DNA of 64,000 nucleotides, from assembly GCA_038373885.1 (NCBI GenBank), contig JAWZYV010013174.1:62001-126000 (forward strand), written 5' to 3'. The position numbers and the translations under genes were made by a program. The notes under the pieces were generated by a model that saw only the letters and a list, made by a program, of their open reading frames with translations, searched no databases and was not told where the DNA came from. Shown here piece by piece: positions 54,514-64,000 of this stretch (the first letter of the stretch is position 1; each line of letters opens with the position of its first letter). The DNA is from Cheiracanthium punctorium (lineage: Eukaryota > Arthropoda > Arachnida > Araneae > Cheiracanthiidae).

Positions 54514-56354
54514 CATGCTTAAAATCTCGCCGTTTGTCGCCAAGCTGAAGAAGAAAAGAAAAATGCTAATTTTTCAGCCAGGAATAAGTTTTCAATGCTG
54601 AAATCTCATCCTGGTGATATCTCTTACGCTTAACGAGATACTGAAGTATCGCATTTCAGTTTCCAATATGTTTAAATAGCGTGCATCAAGAATGAGTAAA
54701 GTTTAACAGCCATACAAGAAAATTGTGTAGTTCACATCAGGACTTTTTTTTGTGATAGGAAATCGACTTTCCGAACTTTCTTGAATTAGCTTACAATTTA
54801 AAAAAGATTATTGACCACTGGAACCTATGGAACTAGCTTACAGTTTTGTAAAATAGGTTTTTTTTTAAAAAGCATAGACCATAAGACATAAGATCGCTAT
54901 AATAATTATTAAAATAAAGTAAATTCCAAAAATTTTTATTGAAATTATTCTACACAAAATATATCATACACATAATTTACAAAAGAAGTATTTTCTTTGA
55001 GTTTTGCAGCAGCATCTTCAAACATCTTATTTTATGAGCAGCTTCTAGGAGAAAAAAAGAAAATTTTTAGAACTTAATTTATACACAATAATAGGAAATG
55101 CAGAGTAAGTCTGCTTTATATGTTTTTTTACATAATTTCTATATCAGGGATTTCCAACCTTTATATTACTTCAACTCCCTAGAAAACGTTTTTTTCTGAA
55201 TAGACCCCTACGTTTTCCCCAACACATCGGTATCTCGAAAAATTTTCCCAATGCACTCACAAAGACAGCAAAACATTAGGTGAAAGAAAATTTTCATGTG
55301 TCCGGCAGTAGAACAGTTGGTTAAGCTCGGTACCCATTGGAACTCCAAAAGGGAAGCAGCACCTGCTTGGCCAGTGCCTAGAAGGGTAAACTCGTTTCTC
55401 GACTGAGGCTGATGTAAACTGTGTACGCTGTAGGGAATTAATGCACGAAAAATGTGTTATGACTTCAATGTTTTCCATGTTCAATCCATATCTCTCTTTG
55501 GGGTACTAATCCAGCTCTTAGGTCATCCAGCTGTCACAGGGTTCCCGCTAGAGTGCGAACCGCGAGAATCTCGCCTAAATTTCTTAAATCTCGCGCAAAA
55601 AATATTACAGCGCGAGGTATTCTCGCGCTGTAAAATATTCGTCACCTGCGCGAGATTCTCTCACACTGTTTGAAAGTTTAAAAACGCCACTTTACAAATA
55701 CAAAAATTTGTTTTTACTCTACTACTGTCGGATAACGAGCGTGCCGCGGCCGCAATGAAGCGTCCCCCCCCCTTCCTCTTTTGAGTTTCTGTTCAGAGAT
55801 AACAGGGTTAAATCATCGGAATGCAGAAGGGGAATATTAATTAATGCTATCGGAGCTGAGCTGACGTGTTGATTTTTCTCCTCCTGCTTGCCAGCTGTAA
55901 AATGTTTTGTTTTTGTATGCGTGTGCATCGTATATGAGTTTTGAGAGCATTTCATCTGTTTGTGTTCTTATATACCACCACGATTTATGGAATTATTGAT
56001 AACCTCTGGCAGTTTGAAATTTGGACCCCCCCCCCTTCCGTTAGTTTAGTTGTCGTTGTCGTTCACAGTAAGAGTTAATCAATCTTTTAAGATGACCCCC
56101 CCCCTAAAAAAAAAAGAAGCTGAAATTTTCCGGTTAAATGCCGGATAATCTAGCTTATACTGTAGTAAGAATTTGAACTTAACTATATCTGTTTTAACTT
56201 TGTCACACATATTTGTATCTTACCAACTTTGTAGTGTAATATAATTTAATATTTATGTAAATATATTAAATAAATATTAAGTTATTTTATATAATTTTAT
56301 TATACTAGATAAAACATTATAGTTAATAATTCTTTTGCTTAGTTAAACTGGATG

Positions 56355-56519
56355 CAGGGGCGTAGCCAGAAATTTTTCATGGGGGGAGTACGACTACTAC
56401 AACTCATATATATGTATACGTGTGTGTGACAAAGTAGTGAAGAATATACATTTTGTATGGTAAAAAATTCCTCATGGGGGGGTATGACCCCCCAACGCCC
56501 CCCTTTGGCTACGCTCCTG
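56355..56519. mobile_element. hAT MITE nested in the hAT element
   Basis: ACTGGATG flanks it (56347-56354 and 56520-56527). TIRs CAGGGGCGTAGCCAGAA and, inverted, CAGGAGCGTAGCCAAAG. 165 bp. Confidence 0.9.
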
Positions 56520-56629
56520 ACTGGATGTGATTCTTTGAATAAATTTGAATATTCATTAACTTTGAATATCCATTAACAATTCAAGTGCAAATTTCAGTGC
56601 ACTTTAAAGTGCAAATTTAAGCAATCTTA

Positions 56630-56722
56630 TTAGAATAGCTGATAGAAATATCAATTTAGAAAGTTTTCCATATGATCAAGCTGTAAAATTTTTTAATGAA
56701 TGGAAAAATCGGTGTTATTGAA
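56630..56722 (+). pseudogene. Possible hAT transposase C-terminal remnant
   Basis: LIRIADRNINLESFPYDQAV then KFFNEWKNRC before a stop resembles the ends of ZNF862-type hAT-derived proteins (L.RI..........AI..W...KNR). Short, so uncertain. Confidence 0.45.
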
Positions 56723-57449
56723 ATTGTACTATAAATAAATAAAAAGATGTTAAACAATATTTATGTTCTCATTTAACTTTCAGAAATCTCACTCAAAATT
56801 TTTGGATGGGTGAGAAATCTCCCCCAATTTTTTTTTCTAATGGGAACCCTGAGCTGTCATCTGAAATTGGTTCAAAATTTAGGAGGGAGACCAGGGATAA
56901 GTCGGTATTCCCCTCACTGGGGATCAGCAAAAAGGAAGATGCCCAATTAAGGCCATTTTCGTTTTATATAAAGGATCTGATCCCGCTCTGCAGTTGGCCA
57001 GAGGGTTTCGAAGCAACAATAACAATTTTCATGTTCTGCGTTTGCAGAATTTACCATGATTCAGACTGCGGGATGCAGAAAATGACCCCAAAGACGGATT
57101 TTTACATATCCCTTCTTTTTTCAACTTTTGAACCCTCTGAAGTCTTATTTCATGTCAGTTTGTTTGTTTGTGTTGTGATGGCAACGCTAAGGGTGGACGA
57201 TCATCCTAGGATTAGGGGTTATCTTAAAATGTAATTTTTAAAAATATAATTCCCAAATTTTGTACATCACCTCATTAGTGTATGGGAATGCTTTGTACGA
57301 GGCACGAGGGTCATATAAAAATGTAGAAAGTGTAACTTTTTGAAAATTAACGAGAGGAATTTTTTTAACGGAGTCTTACTTCCGACCTCATTTTGAACAC
57401 TTTTCTCAATTTACGCTGTCCACTTATCTCTAATAGATAAAGAATTAAA

Positions 57450-57480
57450 GCCCGTTACCACCTTTTTGGGACACCCTGTA
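57450..57480. mobile_element. mariner terminal repeat, one end only
   Basis: CACCTTTTTGGGACACCCTG then TA is a typical mariner end. The partner end was not located. A poly(A) tract follows at 57540-57571. Confidence 0.5.
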
Positions 57481-58683
57481 TCAGTCTGGTTTATAGTATC
57501 CACAGGTTCTGAAATCATCATTAACCAGTGTTCTGCTTCAAAAAAAAAAAAAAAAAAAAAAAAGAAAAAAAATCACTGTATTTTCGTATACTATTTCTAA
57601 GCTAATCTAAATTCATCAACGCGGGTTTCGAAGTTTATAAAGCAAAACAAAACAGTCGTTTGAATATCAAATCAATCCTGTACAGCTTCTCATTTCCATA
57701 ACCCTAAGAATCTGCGCTTTATGCCTTTGGAAACTATCTTGGTGAGTAATCGCATCGTTTGGATTTTTTTTTTTCTTTTTTTTTTATGGTCAACGGATGC
57801 AAATAATCGGTACCTATTTTACCGTCGATAATTCACGCCAACAAGTTTTTTCGCCAAAGGATTGCAATGTACTACATTGTAACAATGAATCTGACGTATT
57901 CCACACGCACACGAAATCGCTCTTTTTGGCTGACTGACTGTAAAATACATAAGTACCAAATAAGCTTGTTTTGGTCGGAAGTATGATTTTTTTATTAGAT
58001 TCAATGAAGAATTTACCCGTATATTTTAAAACTAAAAAGCAATTAACTGTATGAACTAGTGTGTAATTACACACTGTACGCCGTGTAAAGATAGGAAATA
58101 GATACTAATAAAAAATAGTGTTATTCCATTAGTGTTATGCAACAGTATCAAGAGAGAAAAAAATAATTACAGAGATGTGAACTTATACTTTACTTATATT
58201 AGACTAATACTATATTAAAAATGTCAAAAATTTGTTACAAATGATAGTTATACGTACCAATATAGACTAATCACCACCAAAAAACTTCTTCAGTTTTTTT
58301 CGTCTCCTATTCTTATGAAAACAAACATGGCGCCTGCCGGTAGATACTCGGATGTTGCCATCGCTCGACTGTTGCATGAACAGAGCGCATGCGCCAATTT
58401 TCATCGGCTGAATGCCGCTCGGCCGTTATGCGGGCCAAAATTTCTTTTCAGTTCAGCGTACTTTGATCAAATTTAGGCATATGGCCGATAACTCAGGCCG
58501 GATATCGTTCCGAGCATCGTTTTATGGGTACCGGACCGATCAGTGTCTGCCGCACACATAACAATCATCGTTTTTAGATGGAATTCCGTGTCTGGGCTGA
58601 GTACCGAATTTCGGTGAGCGATGAGTTACGATGAATGCCGGTGGTTGGCCGAGCAGAAACTGGGAATTGTTGCTTGTAGGGTA

Positions 58684-58782
58684 TATTATTGACACACTTT
58701 CTTAAAGAGCATTGTTATAGCGTGTATTTTTGCCTTATTTAAAACAATTACGTCCCTTTATTGAAAGTTTATTTTAAATAAA

Positions 58783-58821
<39 letters not shown>

Positions 58822-60280
58822 CACTGTTTCAAAGTATATTCTTGACACACTTTCTTAAAGAGAATTGTGAATACAGTGTATTTCTGCATTATTTCCAACA
58901 ATTAACGTCCCTTTGTTGAAAGTCATTTTAATAAATGCTTAGTGCACTGTTTCAAATTATATTATTGACACACATTTTTGAAGAACATTGTTATATCGTG
59001 TATTTTTGCCTTTCCAACTATTACGTCTCTTTGTTGAAAGTCATTTAAAATAAAGGTTTAGTCCACTGCTTCGAAGTATATTATTGACACACATTTTTAA
59101 AGAGCATTGTTATACTGAGTATTTTTGCATTATTTTCAACAATTAACGTCCCTTTGTTGAAAGTCATTTTTAATAAAGGTTTAGTCCACTGTTTCAAAGC
59201 ATATCATTGACGTACATTTATAAAGAGCATTGTTATGTCCTGTATTTTTGCTTTATTTCCAACAATTACGTCCCTTTATTAAAAGTAATTTTAAATAAAG
59301 GTTCAGTCCACTGTTTCAAAGTATATTATTGACACACATATATATATATATTTTGAGAATTGTTATACCGGGTATTTTTGCTTTATTTCCAACGATTACT
59401 TCCCTTTGTTGGAAGTCATTTTAAATATAGGTTTAGTTCACTGTTTCAAACTATATTAGTGACACGCATTTTGAAGGAGCATTGTTATATCGTGTATTTC
59501 TGCATTATTTCCAACAATTAACGTCCCTTTTGTTGAAAGTCATTTTTAATAAATGTGCAGTGAACTGTTTCAAATTATTTTATTGACACATATTTTTAAA
59601 GAGCATTGTTATATCCTGTATTTTATTAATTGTCCATCATTTTCAACACTTACGACCCTTTGTTGAAAGTCATTTTAAATAAAGGTTTAGTCCACTCTTT
59701 CAAAGTATATTATTGACACACAATTTTAAAGAGCATTGTTATATCCTGCATGTTTGCCTTATTTTCAACAATTACACCCCTTTGTTGAATGTCATTTTAA
59801 ATAAAGGTTTAGTCCACTGTTTCGAAGTATATTATTGACACACATTTTTAAGAAGCATTGTTATTTCGTGCATTTTTGCCTTATTTCCAACAATTACGTC
59901 CTTTAATGAAAGTCATTTTAAATAAAGGTTTAGTCCCCTGTTTCAAAGTATATTATTGACACACTTTCTTAAAGAGCATTGTTATACCGTGTATTTCTGC
60001 ATTATTTCCAACAATTAACGTCCCTTTGTTGAAAGTTATTTTTAATAAATGTTTAGTGCACTGTTTCAAATTATATTATTGACAAACATTCTTAAAGAGC
60101 ATTGTTATACCGTATATATTTTAATTGATTCTAACGGTTACGTCCCTTTGTCGAAAGGGACTTTTAATATAGTCTATTTAATTGTTCCAAAGTATATTAT
60201 AGCCCCATTTTAAAAAAGCATTATTATACCGTATTTTATAGCATTGCTTTTAATAATTATGTCTCTTTATTGAAAGTTAT
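58684..60280. repeat. ~120-bp satellite, right part (about 13 units)
   Basis: Same unit as 52,068-52,546; TTATTGACACAC recurs at about 58686, 58837, 58962, 59080, 59201, 59321, 59451 and onward. It includes (TA)n expansions at 58788-58817 and 59338-59350. It ends where a Helitron-like 5' end begins at 60,281. Confidence 0.92.
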
Positions 60281-60419
60281 TCTACTAATATGATGAATGT
60301 AAAAGTTCGCATTTTTGTGTGTTTGAATGCTTCGAATCAATCACGCAAAACCGCAGAACGGATTTGCGTAAAATTTGGAGTGAAAATAGCTTACGCCCTA
60401 GATCAATATGCAGTCTACC

Positions 60420-60833
60420 TTTTATGCATATAGCATAAATAGTTCTTTGACAGGTACGCTCAAAATAATTCTGATACATTGCGTTCTATGTACATCACTG
60501 TAAGTACTACACAAGTTCTAAAACTTTTCCTCTAATAGAAGGCTGCACCATACCTGAGTTTTATAGGCTACCTTTTATACATATTTCACAAATAGTTCTT
60601 TTACAGGGAGACTCATAAGAATTGGATTACGGTCTATGGCACTTCGGTAAATATTGAACCGATTCTCAAACATTTTTGATGGACAGAAAGCTACAATATT
60701 CCTGTGTATTATAAGCTACCTTTATCCATTATATTTCATAGTTCTTTTTCAGTGACACTCATAAGAATTACATTACGTTCTGAAGGCACCTCTGAATAAT
60801 AAATGGTTTATATATGTATATATTGTTAAGGAT
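60420..60833 (-). repeat. ~150-bp repeat units (inverted)
   Basis: About 2.5 units; landmarks TTTTACAGGGAGACTCAT and GAACCGATTCTCAAA are the reverse complements of those at 43.9-45.1 kb. Confidence 0.85.
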
Positions 60834-61690
60834 TTTCGGTTTGTTCTGCCTCCCAGATATTAAAATTATTCTAAAATTCGTACCCTACGCGTCAAATAAT
60901 TAAACTTTGCATTTTGTTGCATGAATATCGGTTAACTAGAACGCGACGTACGGAGTTTTGGGTTTGCCCATTGATTAACATAGGGTTTTCTAGAAATCTC
61001 GAGAAATATTGATAGAGCTTTGGTGATTTCACTTATGGGAACTTGTTTTTGACGCCAAATTTGGCGATATTTCGCCAAAAAGTCGCCAAGCTTGGCGACT
61101 TTTCGGTCATTTGCTGCGCCTTTACCAATATTCCAGTAATGCTTGTTTTTCTGCATTAACATTGCGCTGTAGCTTAGTATTACTAATTTCCATTTCCATG
61201 ACAATCAAAATTCGAGCTTTATGGGGGTTCTTCGAGAAATAGCTCCCACCAGAATTTTCGCTTAGCTTCTGCGACACCTATAAATAGAGGCAGGGCAGGC
61301 CACCAGAGATAGTTATATTCGAACGCTAATTGAGTTCAATGCATTACTCTGTAAATTGTGCTGTTGGAAGCAATATTTTGCTTGTTTTTGAGTACAGAGT
61401 GTAAATTCTTCATTGCTGAGTCCTGAGGGACTGTTTATGATTTCCTTTGTAAGTTTTCATTGAATTTTTGCCAGTGGAAGTGTTTTATTTTTTGTAAGAA
61501 ATACAGCATCTGTGAAAGCTTCTGTACTGAGAGGACTATTATAAGCAAGGTACTGGCCATTAGTGTCTGTGAATTTTGTACAGCTGATTGTTCGAAGTTC
61601 TAGAAGCAATAAAATTTGTGTTCCATCCTGACAAATGGATTTTTTACTAGAACTTTCTACATACACTGGATTTTAGAACGACCAACCCAA
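60834..61690 (+). mobile_element. Solo LTR, Bel/Pao type
   Basis: Starts TGTTAAGGATTTTCGG; TATAAATA at 61279-61286; AATAAA at 61608-61613 followed by TTCCATCCTGACA. Order and content match the LTR at 61,787. No internal coding region accompanies it. Confidence 0.8.
61231..61286 (+). promoter_or_regulatory. HSE-like blocks plus TATA box in solo LTR
   Basis: TTCTTCGAGAAAT at 61228-61240 and GAATTTTC at about 61254 form GAA/TTC blocks before TATAAATAGAGG at 61279. Confidence 0.5.
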
Positions 61691-61786
61691 GAATCGAATC
61701 CCGACGAGGCCAATACCTCTGTAACTATTGAGCCGAATCAAAAACTTTTTTCTATAATAGAAGTCTTCTATTCCTAAGTATTATAG
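61691..61786 (-). repeat. 150-bp repeat fragment between two solo LTRs
   Basis: ACCTCTGTAACTATTGAGCCGA to TTCCTAAGTATTATAG is part of one repeat unit. Confidence 0.8.
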
Positions 61787-62682
61787 TTTTACGAATTTTT
61801 GGTCCAACCGGCTGTTCTAGGGGTAAACTAGCTTAAAATTCGTATTCTACGAGCCAAATAATTAAATTTCGTATTTTGTTGCATCAAAATCGGTTACCTA
61901 GACCGGGAGATATGGAGTTTTGGGTTTCCCCATTGGTTAACATAGGATTTTCTAAAATCTCGAGAAATATTGATGTTAGAGCTTAGCTGACGTCACTCTT
62001 GGAAACTTATTTTTGGCGCCAAACTTGGCGACATTTCTCCAAAAAGTTGCCAAGCCTGGCGATATTTCGTATATTTGGCACGATTTTTCCAATGGGGCCT
62101 ATAAATTTCATTTTCCTGCATGTAATATTGCATAATAGTCTAATGATTCAACTGTATTCCTATGACGTAATCAAACTCCGCTCTTTAAGGGCATCCTTCG
62201 AGAAATTTCTAATAGCTTCTGCATCCCCTATAAATACGATAGCGTGCTGCCCCGGTTGAGTCAGTCTGTTTTTGACTGCTATGAGAAATAGACGTCCGTT
62301 CTGTTGAGAATATAAGACTCTGTGTTAGCGTTTATAGAAGCAGTAATTTGCATGTTTTTAAAAGCGCGTTTTTAAGTACTGTGTAAATTCCTCATTGCTT
62401 AGTCTTGAGGGACTGTTCCCGCAATCCCGCAAAAGATTCCACTGAATATTTTGCTTGCGGAAGTATTTTATTGGGTGTGAATTACAGCATCTGTAAAAGC
62501 TTCGGTATTGAGCAGACTGTTAAAGCAAGTTACTGGCCGTTAGTGCCTGTGAATTTTGTACAGCTAGAAGCAATAAAGTTCGTTTTCCATCCTAACAAGT
62601 GGACTCTTTACTAGAACTTTCTACAACTACTGGACTTTAGAACGACGGACCCAGAAATTAAACAGAGTTTTCTGCAACAATT
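61787..62682 (+). mobile_element. Solo LTR, Bel/Pao type, second copy
   Basis: Starts TTTTACGAATTTTTGG; TATAAATA at 62229-62236; AATAAA at 62572-62577. It splits one 150-bp unit: TATTATAG on the left resumes as GCCTACCTTTCATG on the right. Confidence 0.8.
62197..62236 (+). promoter_or_regulatory. HSE-like element plus TATA box in solo LTR
   Basis: TTCGAGAAATTTC at 62197-62209, identical to the copy at 45537, 19 bp before TATAAATA at 62229-62236. Confidence 0.6.
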
Positions 62683-62689
62683 GCCTACC

Positions 62690-63330
62690 TTTCATGAATT
62701 TCTTAAAAATAAAATAAAAGTTTAAATAGTTCTTTTACTCGGACACTCAAATTAATTCTAATACATTAAGCTGTATGGGTATTTCTTTGACGTCTGTAAT
62801 GATTCTAAATTTTTTTTTTTTTTACTGATAGAAAGCTACACTACTTCTGAGTGTTATATGGGCCACCTTTCATGCATATATCACAAATAGGTCTTATACA
62901 GGGATACTCATTTGATTTACATTACGATCTCTGGAACTAATGAACCGATTCTAAAACTTTTTTCACGGACGGAAAGCTGCACTATTCCTGAGTATTGTAG
63001 GCTACCTTTCTTGTATATAGCATACTTAGTTCTTTTACAAGGACACTCATAAAAATTACGTTACGCTCTATGTGTACCTCTGTAACTATTAAGCCGAATT
63101 TGAACATTTTTTCACTCATAGAAAATTACGTTATTCCTGGGTATTAAAGGCTTTCTTTAATGCATATAGCATAAATAGTTCTTTTACATGGACAATCAAA
63201 ATAATTCTAATAAATTACGCGCTAAGGACATCTCTATGACTACTGAACCGATTCTAAAGATGTTTTCACTAACAGAAAGCTTCACTATTCCTAAGTGTTA
63301 TGGACTACCTTTTATTTCTCTCTATTCTAA
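62690..63330 (-). repeat. ~150-bp repeat units (inverted), about 4
   Basis: Landmarks TTTTTTCACGGACGGAAAGC, CTATTCCTGAGTATTGTAGG and TTCTTTTACAAGGACACTCA recur every ~150 bp. Confidence 0.88.
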
Positions 63331-63504
63331 AAAAAAGTAACGGCCGCTGCCGCAAGCTTGTTCTGATATCTCCTTCGAAACCGCGGGGATTTGAGTTTCC
63401 ACGAAGGTGTCTACGAATTCGGAAAATTCCGGGGAAGCCGATAAGTTAACTTAAATTTCGAAATTCGAATTATTTTAGAAGATATTAATAAAAAACTGAA
63501 AAAT

Positions 63505-63870
63505 AAGCATAATGGTTGCCAGGCTAGGCAATTTTCGCCAGCATAAAATCATTCATGCTTTTGCAACAAAGCAATTCCAAGTATGTAGAATCACGTGAAA
63601 CTGATAAACATGAAGTAGAATGACACCAATTTTATGCCAAATTTAAAAGTTTGTGACATAAATAAGTCAAAGTGTGTTATACAAAGTTCCCTTAGATAAT
63701 AAACCTAATGGTTGCCAGGTTTGGCACAAAATCATTCATTCCTTTGCGAAAAGCATTTCCAATTATGTAGAATCGCAAGAAATTGACAAAAATGAAGTAG
63801 AATGACACCCATTTTACGCTAAATTAAGAAGTATATGAAATAAATAACTCAAAGTGTGTTACACAAAGTT
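63505..63870. repeat. ~200-bp tandem duplication in Helitron-like sequence
   Basis: ATGGTTGCCAGG...TATGTAGAATC...GAAGTAGAATGACACC...CAAAGTGTGTTA occurs twice (from about 63511 and 63709). It is related to the sub-repeats at 1145-1900. Confidence 0.8.
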
Positions 63871-64000
63871 GATAATTTTCAAATAGTACGCTCTCTTAGA
63901 CAACAGGAGTTCAGAATGAGCTATAATTCGTTTTTCCTAAACAGAATAACTAATTGTAACTGATTTTTAAAGCGTCATGTCCTGATTAGGTACGATCTAG

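Larger units (their letters stand above)
55537..56851 (+). mobile_element. hAT element with perfect 8-bp target duplication
   Basis: AGCTGTCA flanks it (55529-55536 and 56852-56859). The TIRs are CAGGGTTCCCGCTAGA and, inverted, CAGGGTTCCCATTAGA. A possible transposase C-terminal remnant lies at about 56,630-56,722. Near the left end are GCGCGAG/CTCGCGC hairpins. Confidence 0.88.
55300..57023 (+). mobile_element. SINE-like retroposon, copy 2, split by a hAT element
   Basis: AATTTTCATGT flanks it (55289-55299 and 57024-57034). Sequence 55300-55536 matches the first half of 53131-53480, and 56860-57023 its second half and CAACAATAAC tail. The open frame at 56806-57234 overlaps this junction and is not a gene. 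Confidence 0.85.
52547..58681. mobile_element. 6.1-kb TIR-bounded insertion within the satellite
   Basis: The left end CCCTACTAGCAA and the inverted right end CCCTACAAGCAA, each followed by GCTCGG and ACCGGC words. TA stands on both outer sides and satellite sequence continues on either side. No transposase was found in the interior, much of which is later insertions. Superfamily not identified. Confidence 0.6.
60281..64000 (+). mobile_element. Helitron-like block, runs off the window
   Basis: It starts TCTACTAATATGATGAATG inside a satellite unit, matching the secondary start at 2123. Then come 150-bp units (inverted relative to 43.9 kb) and, from 63,340, the ATGCTT...TATGCCAAATT sub-repeats also found at 1145-1900. 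The 3' end is outside the window. No Rep or helicase was seen here. Confidence 0.6.

Noticed and set aside
56806..57234. 142-residue open frame
   Set aside because: It spans the junction between a hAT element and the second half of a SINE copy; the continuity is chance.
52068..60280. CRISPR-like direct repeats
   Set aside because: Units are ~120 bp and similar throughout, with no constant repeat and variable spacer pattern; this is a eukaryotic satellite.

Overview
The window looks like AT-rich genomic DNA of an animal with large, transposon-filled introns. It is probably an arthropod, and a spider is the best guess. The guess rests on the mix of mobile elements: a Tc1 transposase beginning MAQRRHLDDVLRGRIIGRLE, Bel/Pao gag-pol, a DUF4817-type transposase, Helitron ends and several hAT MITEs. 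This is inference and no marker gene fixes the species. There are no rRNA genes, functional tRNA genes, CRISPR arrays or bacterial features.

Left part (1-39,440): one host gene on the + strand. Fifteen exons with GT-AG introns, spread over 35.9 kb, join into a 774-codon reading frame for a nose-resistant-to-fluoxetine (NRF-6-like) protein. It has a signal peptide, a Cys-rich NRF N-terminal domain and a multi-pass acyltransferase-3 domain. Its introns hold much of the left half's transposon content: piggyBac, hAT, mariner and pogo-type elements, a tRNA-derived SINE, a DUF4817-type transposase pseudogene, and a 54-bp-arm inverted repeat in intron 10. A Helitron-like element (944-2701) lies upstream.

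Right part (39,440-64,000): no host gene was recognised. It is a nest of mobile elements and satellites. In order: a minus-strand Helitron with a broken helicase remnant (41,693-43,652); an array of a ~150-bp repeat broken by a Bel/Pao-type LTR (43,855-45,960); palindrome-rich repeats; a truncated Tc1 element (46,851-47,921); a partial LTR; a minus-strand Bel/Pao element with most of pol deleted (48,687-52,067); a ~120-bp satellite (52,068-60,280) split by a 6.1-kb TIR-bounded insertion carrying SINEs and nested hAT elements; and a second Helitron-like block with the 150-bp repeat and two solo LTRs (60,281-64,000).

Most notable: four LTR copies share a heat-shock-element-like motif 19-45 bp from a TATA box, like an hsp70-type promoter; insertions are nested several deep, with target-site duplications at most levels; and a perfect 52-bp palindrome and a family of GCCAA/TTGGC palindromes recur in the repeats. 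The transposase and retroelement genes are truncated or frameshifted as described and none looks autonomous. All coordinates were read by eye, so boundaries may be off by a few bases, and protein families were assigned from memory of motifs, not by search.
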